Below are positions 1-12,279 of a DNA stretch of 64,000 bases, one piece after another. Every line of letters starts with the position of its first letter. The first letter of the stretch is position 1. Source of the DNA: Platynereis dumerilii (Eukaryota > Annelida > Polychaeta > Phyllodocida > Nereididae); the NCBI GenBank assembly GCA_026936325.1, contig JAPTHN010000039.1:558001-622000 (forward strand), written 5' to 3'. A program made the position numbers and the translations under genes. The notes beneath the pieces were generated by a model. That model saw only the letters and a list, made by a program, of their open reading frames with translations. It was not told where the DNA came from and searched no databases.

Positions 1-357
1 GAAATTTACATTAACTTTGTGATTGATTGCTACCCAACAAATAGTGTAGCGCAACTATCTTCATTGTGACTATGGTGACTGACACCCAAATTTTTAGAAT
101 TTTGCTGGTACCAAAGATATATTAGGCCTACTGTGACTTTGGTGACTGAAAGATCACTTGCCTTTTGCTATATACATTAACTGTGTGATAGATCGCAACC
201 CAATAAACCATGTAATGAAACTACCTTTATTGTGACTATGATGACTATCAATGTCATCACTTCACACACCCAAATTCCTAGAATTTTGCTGGTAACAAAA
301 ATATACTATGGCCTGCAGTGACTATGGTGACTTAAATATCACTTGCCTTTTGCTATA
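1..357. repeat. Satellite 1, left part (164/184-bp two-monomer array)
   Basis: This is the left fragment of the array that resumes at 4118. Two monomer types are visible. Type A has GGAAATTTACATTAAC followed by GACTGACACCC. Type B has TTTGCTATATACATTAAC followed by a GTCATCACTTC block. Both end in AATTTTGCTGGTACC and a paired GTGACTATGGTGAC motif. The array stops at a TA dinucleotide where the element at 358-4117 is inserted. Confidence 0.9.
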
Positions 358-3300
358 GAGTCAAGTATGGTAAATCCGTCCAGGAGGGTAAATCCATCCA
401 CCCTCTAATATAGGAATATAATTATAATTTTTACAGTTTTGTGAGTTGTAAAAGCAAGAGGAACACGTTTTTCAACTAATTTTGCCGTTTGATGGTGTTT
501 ACATAATTTTAAATGATGTTCAGGTCCATTTAAAAGTTGAAGACAAAAAACAATGAAATCCTGTGACGTCATCACAGCAATTTTTTAATAACAGGTAATT
601 GATCTTGTAGGTCTATTTCCATCAAAAACATAATACATTGAAGGTAAATAATTGATGCATAGGACGATTAATTGTATTGTTCTTATAGGGTTTCTTAAAT
701 AACTGGATTCCAACACATGGAAAAGAGATACAATGGAAATAAAAGTGGACGGATTTGCCATCATTTTTTTGTATCGATATCTTAATCTGTAAAAAAACTT
801 ACATGTAAGTATACTTCACAGTTCATCGATTCATCAAGGTTAGGAAAATATAGTGCGAAACTTTTTCTGTGTGAAACGTCATCAAAAATTGTGTACAATC
901 TCAAGAGGGGACTCAATGCAAAACTTGGCTTAAAATCCTTAATAAACGTCCAATTTTCAAAATTTAAAAACCTACATATATCAAATCAACTCCTCCGAAT
1001 TCAATTTACTTATTCATTTTCCTCTATTTGCAATATTAACTTCGCAAAAAAACCTTTTCGGCGCATTACGCAGCAATGATGCAAAGTTCCAGTGACCACA
1101 GCAAACCAGTGGCAGATTCATGTTTTTTTGTTTTTTTTGGGGGGGGGGGGTATTTTTCAGGCCTGACATCACACACTATTAAATAGTACTGAAAAACATG
1201 TACACTGTGCATGTGTGAACAATTAACAAACTAATATCCAAACAGGTGATTTTAAATATATATCAGAATTTTTTTAAATTTTTTGTACAAATCCTTGGTT
1301 ATTTATATATTTTCACGAAACAAGGGGAGGGGCTCTGGATTTTTTCTAAGGGTATTTATTTCATAGAAATGCCTACTTTAAGATATTAAAACCTTTTATT
1401 ACATGCCACATGCCCTCAGGTTCATGGTAAGATCGATACAGTACCCTTTTTTAAGGGTACTTTTCTTGTTAAAAACTGGCTTGACTGCCTGATTGTAAAT
1501 CCGTCCACCCACTTCAAATGGTGTTAAAAGTACTTTTATGACCTTTATTATTTATAAACGGCAAGAAACTGATAAAAGAAATCAAATTAAGCAATTATGC
1601 CACTTTATTGGGTTAAAAGGGTTTTTAAATTGTGATTGAGGCAGTCAATTGAAATTCTTGATCGTTAAAATGACCACAGTTATTTAATTCTTCTATTATC
1701 AGTGCATCAGCAACCGATGTTCTAATATTCCCTTGTGGACAATTTCCTTTGAGGAACGTTGGTCTAAGGAAGCATTAAACCTCCCATTCACATCGGACCC
1801 AACGTTGTAAAACTACGTATTTTGTCGACAGCTGGATACGAGATTACTACGTACGTATATATCGTAAATATTGCGTATTTCTCCAACCTCTGATGTCAAC
1901 GTACCCCCCACGTTGAAGGAACGCTCGTTATACGCCTCTGGGGCGTCAGGCGTAGCAGGCCAGCCCCAACGCGCTGTTCTTGCGCATGCGCAAACATCCG
2001 ACAAGAAGCCAGCCATGGCGGCCGCTCTGTGTGTATTCAATTTATATCGGTCTAGAACACCATTTATACCACCGTAACGATGTATTTAACCATGGCCGAT
2101 TGATTCTAGGATGTGTATGGGTCAAATGACTCCTTCGGACGGACTCTAGCTGGTGTGTATGCTTCACAATCATCATGTCAATCGGCGATCTGAAACATGT
2201 GGATTCACTGTACCAGGGAGGCGCCGGCCAGGGGCGGACCGCTCGGAGGGGCCCGGGGGACTGCCGCATTGCTTCTTGCGGTCCAGCCACCCTGCCAGGC
2301 TGCGGCCCCCGTGGAAAAAAAATAAAATAAGCCCTTATATAATGGCCCTTATATATATGATAAAATTGTTGTTTTGTTGATATATATGATAAAAGAATGT
2401 TCTGATTTGATTTTTGCTGCAGGATTTTTTTTTTGGGGGGGGGGAGGGGTTTCAAGAATTTTTATTTATTTAGGGGTTGCGCTTGGTTTGGATTTTTGTT
2501 GAACACCTGCAAAGAGAAAACATGAATTAAAACAGTGAAGAGAGAAAAACACAGAGAGATAGAGAGAGCAGAGCCAGGCAGCAAGCACTGAAGGTGGCTC
2601 CAAAATAGGCAGACTTTTCTTCCTTGTTTTACCAAGCAGTCTGCAGTCCATTTAAGGACTACAATATATAAATATAAATAACAAAATTCACTTACCTTGT
2701 GAGGGATTAATACTTCAACTCTGAAGAGTTGGAAAAATCCCAATCCAAATTGGTCTTGGATAGGTGGCATTCAGGAGAGCTGCAAGTAAGCTCACTTCAA
2801 CTCCGGTCTTAAGTGATTCTCTCTTGGTCATTTGTGGTTGAGCAGTACTTGGGGACATTTTTTTTGCCCAATCTAATCTTACATAGTTTAAAAGATATTT
2901 ATTTGGTAATTTTTGTACTGGTGGAGCTACTATTTCTTTATGGCTTCATCCAATTATCACCAGCAAGCATCCTGTTGGAGGTTTTGTTATCTCAAAGTTA
3001 CGAGATAGATTGAGTTAGGTATGGAATAGATGGCGCTACAAGGCTCTCTGACACTCAGGATCCCAGGTTCTGCAACTTTGTGCAAACCTTCAACAAACCT
3101 TTGGCAGATACGTATGATCAGACGTTTGCCCTGAACATTACTTTCAAACGTTGTCCATACATATCAAAAACACGTTGGAGAAACCTTGGAACTTACGTAT
3201 TGCCAAATGTGCGACCATACCTTTGATAAACCTATGAATCAAAGGTATGGTCATACGTAAAAGTCTAAGGTTGTAAAAACCTCTCAAATGAATGTTCGAC

Positions 3301-4117
3301 AAACCTATTAATCAAAGGTACGGTTATACGTAGTTGCCAAACTTCCTTCAAACCTTCCAACCAAAGGTATCACTTACGTAATAGTCTAAGGTTTTAAAAA
3401 CCTCTCAAATGAATGTTCAACAAACCTTTGAATCAAAGGTATGGTCATACGTAATAGTCAAACGTTCTTCAAACCTCTCAACCAAAGGTATGACTTACAT
3501 ATGACTGACACGTTTAGCCAAACGTTACGACCAAACATTTTTCCAACCTCTCAACCAAAGGTATGACTTACGTATGAATCGAACGTTAGGCCAGACTATA
3601 AAACAAACTATCTGCCAACCTCTTACTAAGGTTGCGACGTACGTTTGGTTTTCCATCTGAGTGCAACGTTTGGAAATTACCTTTACCCTACCTTTGTCAT
3701 ACATTGTTTGGCCCAACGTTTGATTCTAACCAAAATAATTACGTAGGGAAAGGTTTGATTTACGTAGCTGCTCGGGAGGGTTGACAGAGAATCCTTTGTG
3801 ACAGTTAATATCTTGCAAAACTTAAAAAAATTACAAGATATGACAGGTATGTGCTGCATAATACCCTGTGGACGGATTTACCATCCTTGCTGGACGGATT
3901 TAGAAGCAGCATGGACGGATTTAGATGCCCTAACCTTTAATTTTTGTTGCCATGGTTTAAGCCAAACTTATTTGAATATTTCACTTTTTTGGCTGCTAGT
4001 GGTAGTACGGAATATGCCCCTTCCAATGTGCTTATTTTAATTTTTGTATAAATCTAGTACTATTTGCCTTAAAATACAGTTACAGCCAAAAGTGGACAGA
4101 TTTACCCTCCTTGACTC
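358..4117. mobile_element. Large non-autonomous TIR element A inserted in satellite 1 (TA duplication)
   Basis: The ends are inverted. The left end reads GAGTCAAG, then a short spacer, then GGTAAATCCGTCCA. The reverse complement of the right end reads GAGTCAAG, then GAGGGTAAATCTGTCCA. It sits between two TA copies. Removing the element restores a satellite sequence identical to the variant near 170-180. About eight copies of GTGGACGGATTTACC or its complement lie inside, near 368, 386, 745, 1494, 3868, 3892, 3910 and 4089. No credible transposase frame is visible. There are G runs near 1140 and 2435 and a GC-rich patch at 2215-2312. The superfamily is uncertain. Confidence 0.75.
3105..3770. 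repeat. ACGTA-rich short tandem repeat inside element A
   Basis: The phrase CAAAGGTATG, followed by ACTTACGTA or GTCATACGTA, recurs near 3241, 3315, 3363, 3434, 3484 and 3555. The spacing is about 71-74 bp alternating with about 49 bp, so the unit looks like a 120-bp dimer. AAACGTT and AACCTCTCAA blocks alternate with it. There is no coding potential. Confidence 0.7.
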
Positions 4118-4489
4118 TATACATTAACTTTGTGATTACAATAAAAACAAACCATGTAATGCAACTTTCTTTATTGTGACTATGATGACTGATAACGTCA
4201 TCACTTCCAACATCAAATTTGTTAGAATTTTGCTGGTACCAAACATATATTAGGCCTTCTGTGATTATGGTGACTAATCACTTGCCTTTGGAAATTTACA
4301 TTAACTTTGAGATTGATTGCAACCCAAGAAACAATGTAGTGCAACTATCTTTGTTGTTACTCTGATGACTGACACCCAAATTTTTAGAATTTTGCTGGTA
4401 CCAAACATATATCAGGCCTATTGTGACAATGGTGACAATGGTGACTAAAAGATCACTTGCCTTTTGCTTTATACATTAACTTTGTGATT

Positions 4490-4805
4490 GATTGCCATCA
4501 CTTCCGATACCAACCCCCCCTCAAACTAATGCCCATAGCCCATGAATCCATCAGTATAGGTCACTAATCATACATATATACATCCACTCATGATTGTGGG
4601 AGCACACTTACAGACGAAAGTCTTTGTGCTATTATTTTGGGAGCACACTTACAGACGAAAGTCTTTGTGCTATCCCAATGGCTAAATTAGCATTTTACAT
4701 TAAATCAATGTTATAGATATATTTAAACACTGCCAAATTGGATGAACAATTGTAATTGTACAGCTTATGCCATGAACTCAATAAATACAATAAATACGAA
4801 AATTG
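4490..4805. mobile_element. Unclassified insertion in satellite 1, retroposon-like tail
   Basis: About 300 bp break one monomer. The segment includes two copies of a 35-bp sequence (4598-4632 and 4639-4673, starting GGGAGCACACTTACAG). It ends in an AATAAATACAATAAATAC stretch that looks like the 3' tail of a SINE or LINE fragment. No coding sequence was recognised. Confidence 0.4.
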
Positions 4806-5610
4806 TCAGAATTTGCTGGTACCAAGTACATATTGAGCCTACTGTAACTATGGTGACGAAAAGGTCACTTGCCTATGGAAATTTACATTAACTTTGTGAT
4901 TAATTGCAACCCAACAAACCATGTAGTGCAACTATCTTTATTGTGACTATGATGACTAACACCAACATTTTAGAATTTTGCTGGTACCAAACATATATTA
5001 GGCCTACTGTGACTATGGGGACTAAAATATCACTTGCCTTTTGCTGTTTACGTTAACTGTGTGATAGACTGCAACCCAATAAACCATGTAATGCAACTTT
5101 CTTTTTTGTGACTATGATGACTGATAACGTCATCACTTCCTACACCCAAATTTCTAGAATTTTGCTGGTACCAAACACCTATTAGGCCTACTGTGACTAT
5201 GGTGACTAAAAGATCTCTTGCCTTTGGAAATTTACATTAACTTTGTGATTGATTGCAACCCAACAAACAATGTTGTGCACCTATCTTTATTGTTACTATG
5301 ATGACTGACACCAACATTTTTAGAATTTTGCTGGTACCAAACATATATTAGGCCTACTGTGACTATGGTGACTAAAATATCACTTGCCTTTTGCTATTTA
5401 CATTAACTGTGTGATAGATCGCAACCCAATAAACCATGTAATGCAACATTCTTTTTCATGACTATGATGACTGATAACGTCATCACTTCCTACATCCAAA
5501 TTTCTAGAATTTTGCTGGTACCATACATATATTAGGCCTACTGTGGTTATGGTGACTAAAATATCACTTGTCTATTGCCATTATATTAACTGTGTAATCG
5601 ATTGCAACCC

Positions 5611-5806
5611 AACAAACATCATGTACTTTGCACTTCGTCGCCCTCTTGTGTTTTCCAAATAGACCACACTGGAAATAAGTTCATGTAATTTTTGTGTGTC
5701 ATCCGTGATCTTTTATTTATTAGTTACTTTATATGTTGTCTCTTCATTACTGTAACTTCCAAATAACAGACCAAAATTCAATCAATCAATCAATCAATCA
5801 ATCAAA
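5611..5806 (+). mobile_element. LINE/retroposon 3' end with (CAAT)n tail
   Basis: About 195 bp of non-satellite sequence interrupt one monomer and end in about six CAAT units (5779-5806). Satellite then resumes. A short 3' fragment with a simple-repeat tail fits a 5'-truncated non-LTR retrotransposon or its SINE partner. The clade cannot be told. Confidence 0.5.
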
Positions 5807-6880
5807 CAATGTCATGCAACTATCTTTATTGTGACTATGATGACTCATAATGTCATCACTTCCTACACCCAAATGTCTAGAATTTTGCTGGTACCAAACA
5901 CATACTATTAGGCCTGCTGTGACTATGGTGACTAAAAGATCACATGCTTTTGGAAATTTACATTAACTATGTGATCGATTGCAACCCAACAAACCATGTA
6001 GTGCAACTATCTCTATTGTGACTATGATGACTGACACCCAAATTTTTAGAATTCTGCTGGTACCAAACATGCATTAGGCCTACTGTGACTATGGTGACTA
6101 AAAGGTCACTTGCCTTTTGCTATTTCCATTAACTGTGTGATAGATTGCAACCCAACAAACCATGCAATGCAACTTTCTTTATTGTGACTATGATGACTGA
6201 TAATGTCATCCCTTCCGACACCCAAAATTTCTAGAATTTTGCTCGTATCAAACGTACATATTTGTGACTATGGTGACTAAAAATTACTTGCCTTTTTATA
6301 CTAATATGAAGTATGCTATTGATTGCAACCAAACAGACCAAGTAATACATCTTTAGGGCTATTATTGCAACTATGATAACCAATACAGTCTTCTCTTCTG
6401 ACACCCAAATTTAAGAATTTTGCTGGTACCTAACATACATTACTTTGAATATGTTGACTTAAATATTACTTGCCTTTCGCTATTTACATTAACTATGTGA
6501 TTGATTGCAACCCAACAGATCATGTTATGCAACTTTCTTTATTTTGACTATGATAACTAATAATGTCCCTCCTTGTGACACCCAAATTTTAGAATTTTAC
6601 GGGTACCAAACATATATTACTGTGTAACATACAACCATACAGACCTTGTAATGTGATATTCATTCCTGTGACCATTGACTAAAAATTACTGCCTATATAT
6701 ATAGGCACAGTAGGCCTATATATGTGATTGACTGCGACCTAACAGACCGTGTAATGTCACTTTCTTTATTGTGACAATGATAACTAATAATGTCTTCCCT
6801 TCTGACACCCACATTTTAGAATTTTACTGGTGCCAAACATATACTCCTACAGACCTTGCTATGTGATATTTATTCTGTGA

Positions 6881-7620
6881 CTTTGATGACTGAAATAATA
6901 TTGAATTTTCTTTCGATATAAAGAAAGCATGTGGACTAATTCCAAATTGAATAATAACTAATCATTCATAAGCACTAATTTGTTGAACGGGAACTGTCGT
7001 GACTGTTCATGCAGCACATTTTTAGTAAAATCAACACTGAAGTGACTTTTCAGTGATTGTAGTGATGGTTTTTTAGCGTGACTGTTGTGACTATTGCGTG
7101 ACCAATTTACTAATTTTTCAGTGATTTTTCATGAAAAATCAAGTGACCTGTTGACCCCAAAACGACTTTTTCCATAACAGGGACCACTTGGACGAAACAT
7201 TTGCCATATCAGATTATCGGAATTCAGAGATTCACTTTTTTGGTCCTGGGGACCTTTTTGGCCCCACTTTTCAAATAAATGCCTATATTTATATATATCT
7301 AAATAACTCTATAGCAATGAATGACAAGCCCAAACTCATCAATTAACAGAGCTTGTAGCAGTGACAGGGCACCAGGAAGTTTTTTTGTTGGCGATTTGCA
7401 GACGGGCGATTTGTCTTGTGGCGAGTTGACTTATCAGCCATGTCAAATCACAACATGGAGAGATCTCTGTGTTCAATTTTGGAGTTCTAGCTGTCATAAA
7501 TCGGTGAATAGCCATTGAATTAGCCTGTTGCTTTGCTGGTGAGTGTGGAATATTGTTTTGTTCGAATTTTGCACTATATTTTGTGAAGAGACACTAGTGT
7601 AGGTTCAGGAATGCCATGCT
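6881..7620. other. Gene-free spacer, GTGAC-rich at its start
   Basis: No gene is seen. From 6990 to 7150 the sequence is dense in GTGAC/GTGATT words, like the GTGACTATGGTGAC part of satellite 1. It may be a strongly decayed edge of that array. The rest shows nothing recognisable. Confidence 0.4.
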
Positions 7621-10130
7621 AACATGGCGATATTCAAAATCTACATTTTTCAATGTGAGAGAGTGCAAAAAAACAAGGGAAATACGAAGATGTTGGCGAA
7701 TTTTTGCATGACTGGACACTCATGGGAGGTAGCTAGGATTATAGAACAGGTCGGAATTAGTATATTTTGCTTTTTTCAGTGTTCAAAAAGGCCGAGAAAT
7801 GGCTGAATTAGACGATTTTGAAATAAGGAAAATGTAATTGTTAAAACGTGGTTGCACGGGAGTTGCTAAAAAGCGGACTGGAAGAAAGCGGGTAGCGGGT
7901 AGCGGGTAGATTCTAATACAACAAAGAAGCTACTTGAAACAACTCCATCCGCTACCCCTCGGTCGTAGCTTCTTCCGCTACCTTTCCCCGCTCTCTCTGT
8001 TATTAATTGACAACCACTCCATGTACAGGAATGGCAGACCCCATTTTGGAAATCTCAGAAGATAATCTATCGATTTGGATGTTTAAAATTATACCAATCA
8101 CAGTCTTTACCTTGAAAATATGAATTTATTCACTAAGTTACTTTAAATTATTTTTCAAAAAGTGGAAAAAAATGACAACTTAGACATCAGATTTGACTAA
8201 TTTCATCTGGTGAATGTCATCATCAGCAACCTATAAATTTTATTTGTTCAAAAGTGTTCCAAAGGTATCTTAAATTAATGTTTTTATGAAACTCTCACCA
8301 TGCAATGCCATCATGAACAAACATAAATTCTGCATTTCTTTCTTTTGATTAACAGCTTTTTTTTTTCTCTATTGACAGCAGTAGGTTGAAAGAGCTGAGA
8401 AAATGTGAAAGGATCAAAGCCTTTTTTTTTTTTGTGCATGTTAAAAAACACTACATGATGCATTGGGGCCTACTAATTTGTACAAGGCCTTTCTGCCCTA
8501 GATTGGTATTGAAGTTGATGGCATTGGCGATTGAAGTCAACCACAAAGAAGATAGACTCACATCAATTAGCAGTATAAGTGCAATCCGCTTGCAAAAGCC
8601 TGTCTTTTTTAAATTAGCAAAAGTCCTGAAGCTAATTGCTTGATTATCAGCTGATTGCAAGTAGCGGAGGTAGAGGGGTAAAATAGGAGCGGGCAGACAG
8701 GTATGTTGTACTACTGTCAATTGAATAGCCCTCTGTTTGCTCAGGTTGCTTCCTTTTGTTTCCTGTGCTTATTATGCATACACCCGCTACCCGCTACCCG
8801 CCTTTTTCAACCCGCTTTTTAGCAAGTCCCTGGTTGCACGAAGATGTTGGCGAATTTTTGCATGACTGGACACTCATGGAAGGTAGCTAGGATTATAGAG
8901 CAGGTTGGAATTAGTATATTTTGCTTTTTTAAGTGTTCAAAAAGGCCGAGAAATGGCTGAATTAGACGATTTTGAAATAAGGAAAATTTAATTGTCAACA
9001 GGTGGTTCTACGAAGATGTGGGCGAAATTTTGCATGACTGGACACTCATGGGAGGTAGCTAGGATTATAGAGCAGGTTGAAATTAGTATGTTTCGCTTTT
9101 TTTAGTATTTTAAAATGTCAAGAAATGGCTGAATTAGACGGTTTTCAAAACAGAAAAATATGATCGTCAAAACGTGGTTTTGCGAAGACGTGAGGATAAT
9201 TTTGCTTGATAGAACGCTCATGGGAGGTATCTAGGATGATGGAGCATATTGTATTTAGTGTATTTAGCTTTTTTCAGTGTTTAAAAATGTCAAGAAACGG
9301 CTAAATTGGACGATTTTGAAGTTATGAAAATTTTAAAAACTTGGTTGTGCGACGCCTTCAGCGTAAGTTTGCTTGATCAAACATTAATGGGACATATCCA
9401 GGGTGATGGGGCATTTCGTATTTAGTTTATTTAGCTTTTTCCTGTGTTTAAAAATGTCAAGAAATGGCTGAATTGGACGTTTTTGAATTTAGGAAAATTT
9501 GATTATCAAAACGTGGTTGTGCGAAGATGTATGGTTAATTTTGCTTGATAGAATGCTCAATGGAGGTATCTACGATGATGGGGCATGTTGTATATAGTGT
9601 ATTTAGCTTTTTTCAGTGTTTATAAATGTCAAGAAATGGCTAAATTGGACCAAAAAAAATTTTTTAATTGAATTTTTAAAAACTTGGTTGTGCGACGCCT
9701 TGCGTAAGTTTGCTTGATCAAACATTCATGGGACAAATAGATCTAGGATGATTTTGCCCTTTAATGTGTTTAAAAATGTCAAGAAATGGCTAAATTGGAC
9801 GATTTTGAAATTATGAAAATGTAATTTTAGAATCTTTGTTGTACGAGGACTTGAGCGTAAATTGGCTTGATCGAACATTCATGGGATGTATCTAGGATGA
9901 TGAAGCAAATTGCGTTTAGTTTATTCTGCTTTTTTTTTTGCCTAAAATGTCAAAAAATGGCTGAATCAGACATTTTGAAATTATCAATAGTTAAATGTCA
10001 AAACACAGGCTGTGGTGGGCCTTTGAAGATTTGTGCATAATTTTGCTTGATTGAACACTCATTGGATGTAGGCTTACCTGCCTAGTATATTTAGTTTTTT
10101 TAAGTGCTTTAATCTGTGAAGAAATGGCCA
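7621..10130. repeat. Satellite 2, about 172-bp period
   Basis: The landmark AAATGGCTGAATTAGAC recurs at about 7801, 8955, 9127, 9299, 9466, 9638, 9788, 9959 and 10127. The usual step is 167-172 bp, with one shortened unit. The gap from 7801 to 8955 equals one 172-bp period plus the 973-bp inserted element and its 9-bp duplication. Units become more divergent to the right. Confidence 0.9.
7858..8830. mobile_element. Non-autonomous TIR element B (9-bp target duplication)
   Basis: This 973-bp element lies between two copies of TGGTTGCAC (7849-7857 and 8831-8839). The left end is GGGAGTTGCTAAAAAGCGG and the inverted right end is GGGACTTGCTAAAAAGCGG. Both continue into GCGGGTAGCGGGTAG repeats. 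Further GCGG/GGTAG words lie near 7950 and 8660. A 9-bp duplication with GGG termini fits Mutator-like or Merlin-type elements. No transposase is present. Confidence 0.8.
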
Positions 10131-10364
10131 AGTTTGGCAATTTGCTAATTTTTCCAGAAGCTGTCAACCATTGTGATGTCAGATCTCATGCTGCAGCGCT
10201 CCAGTGTCAATTATTGAAGCACCAAACTATTGGCAATGCACTATCAATTGCACAGGCTAATGGACTATCCTGGTTTCTGGATCTCCCTGTCTTTTCAATT
10301 CCAAACGTCTTGCAACTTTAAGTTTCTACATTTAAGTTTCATATTTACTGCATTTTAATTCCAG

Positions 10365-10469
10365 GTCAAGCAAGACAAGCAGATGGAGACATTGGAGAGA
10401 ACCATGCAGATTGCCATGGAGGTCTCAGATCTCATTTTTATTGTGAAATTGCTCCCTTCGATCAATACA
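10365..10469 (+). pseudogene. Isolated phospholipase C gamma-like exon (split-PH to Y-domain junction)
   Basis: A strong acceptor (TTTTAATTCCAG) precedes a 105-bp, 35-codon open stretch that ends at a GTAAGT donor. The peptide contains METLERTMQIAMEVSDLI. From memory, this lines up with the PLC-gamma segment where an ERRKK stretch leads into IALELSELVVYC, at the end of the split PH domain and the start of the catalytic Y domain. After the run of five T bases, the conserved continuation FYCEIAPFDQY appears only in the frame shifted by one base. The straight frame instead reads FIVKLLPSINT. So either one T is missing (real frameshift or sequence error) or this is a dead exon. PLC gamma hydrolyses PIP2 at the membrane downstream of tyrosine kinases. 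No other exon of such a gene was recognised here. Introns may be long and repeat-filled, or this may be a lone fragment beside satellite 2. Confidence 0.5.
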
Positions 10470-12279
10470 GTAAGTGGGAAAAGAAATTTTCCACTCTCAA
10501 TTCCAAGATATTATATTATGTACTAGGCTTATTGCATACATGTTACATGGATATATATTGTACGTCCTTATTAATGACCCAACCCTGTTTTGGTCTATGA
10601 AATGTCGACTTGGTGTGTATGAAACTGTGAAATTGTATAAATATCAATAAGTAGAATACATAAATCTTTCCGATATTTCTGTTATTTTAATGTTTTGTAC
10701 TTCTCATGAGGCTTTTACAGATAACTTACTGATGAAAACTCCTAGATGTACAGTAGATTGTTTTTCATATAAAACAAGGTTTGGTGGACTCAACTATCAC
10801 TAAAATGCAGATCAAACAGATAAAAGTCGACTATTGTTACAAATTCATTTTGAGATCATATTGTTGAAGATCAAATTATTTCCAGCACTTATTTTTTATT
10901 CGCATATTTTTACTACATGTATCTTTGCCTTCTTCTTTTGGAGTGACCAGAAGTGAAGTTGCTTGGAATGAAGGAATTACCTACCTACCACAGATGTAAG
11001 CCTTTGACTGAACATGCGCGGCTGTAGCAATCGCTTCGAGATGGATTGTTTTCGTCCATCAAATACTTCTTAAGGTAATTTCGAACAGTCGAGCTCTCTT
11101 GGAGAGTCTAGAGGTTTGTATTGATAAATTAGTCAATCAAATTTTCAGACACTTGTTGTATATATTATATAATATAAATGTTGTGCTTCCCATGACGAGT
11201 TCTGGTGCTGATGAGTGGTAAAACTCAAGTCACTCCCAATAGGCCAGACATGAATTCTTAACTTGAGCCGGGGCTTTTGTACATAAAAATTATTTTTGTG
11301 TGTTGCAACCATAAATTCTATACAGTTTACTTTATTCTATAATGTGTTTTTATTAGTGATGCACGAATAGTGAATATTGCCGGATAATCCGGCAACACCA
11401 ACTGCCGGAAACCGGATATTAACCGGATAGTTGGAACCGGATAGTAAACGTGCAAAAAGGACGTTTTCCAGAATTTGAAGTTGATAATAGATATCTTTTT
11501 CTGAGAGCTGAGAGATAATCATTTCCAGCTGGGGACTGTTCCTCTGATTGAATCTTTTTTGTCATGCTTCGTAACTGAATGGTTACATCATGTTTTTGAC
11601 TCTCTTTTTGCAACATTCTTTCATTTATTATCAAAATTTTTATAGCTTTTCCCTTATTTTTGAGCATCCCAGATATCCGGTTCTGACACCCTAATTCTGC
11701 ATCAGATTTTGCAGAAAAAAAACTAAACTATCGATTGTCAATATGAAAATCCTAAAAGTTGGAAAATCGACTTTAAAAAAAGTTTTTATCCCTAGTGCAA
11801 TCATTGTGGTGATTAACTGCACATTTATTTGCCATGGTATTGAAGTTAAGTGACTTTGAACTCTTTTCATGGTACTTCACATTGTTTATTGTAAATTTTC
11901 ATGATAATATATATATTGACTGTTTCTTTTTCCAGTCGTGAAGATCACACAGATCGATTGAGCAATCTTCCTGAGCCAAAAAACAACACTCTGCGATTTT
12001 GTGTTGACACCTCAGATTCAATTGAAAATACTTGTGCATATAACTAATCTGGTTTTCAGTTGTAATTATTAGAAAATATCTGCCAAATGTGTCAAACACC
12101 AACTCCTATAATGCGACACATAAAAACCACTTCTCACTGTAAAAACTGTCACCTGGATGTCGCCCACTGGATAGGCCTCTGGTGTGAAGCAATCAAAATT
12201 ATTGTCGACTGAAAATGATCTACTAAATGCCTTGTTTTTGATTTGGATGAGGACATGAAAATGTTTGGTAACAATGGCA
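10470..12279. other. Gene-free stretch with a CCGGATA-rich block
   Basis: No exon could be supported. At 11350-11445 several CCGGATA/CCGGAAACC words follow the phrase TAGTGATGCACGAATA, and another lies near 11673 (ATATCCGGTTC). This looks like an eroded small DNA transposon of about 340 bp. A pyrimidine tract and CAG acceptor at 11924-11936 precede a 35-codon open frame, but its phase does not continue the exon at 10365, so it is not called. Confidence 0.35.

Larger units (their letters stand above)
4118..6880. repeat. Satellite 1, right part (two-monomer higher-order repeat)
   Basis: The TTTTGCTGGTACC landmark recurs at about 4228, 4391, 4978, 5161, 5325, 5510, 5885, 6054, 6240, 6418 and 6597. 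The steps alternate near 164 and 184 bp where no insertion intervenes. Type A and B monomers alternate strictly from 4873 to about 6240, giving a dimer unit of about 348 bp. The array decays after 6300. Confidence 0.9.

Noticed and set aside
2042-2455. 137-codon minus-strand frame in element A
   Set aside because: Low-complexity start, crosses G runs and a GC-rich patch, no transposase motifs.
11937-12047. Possible exon after a strong acceptor
   Set aside because: The phase does not fit the exon at 10365 and the peptide matches nothing I know.
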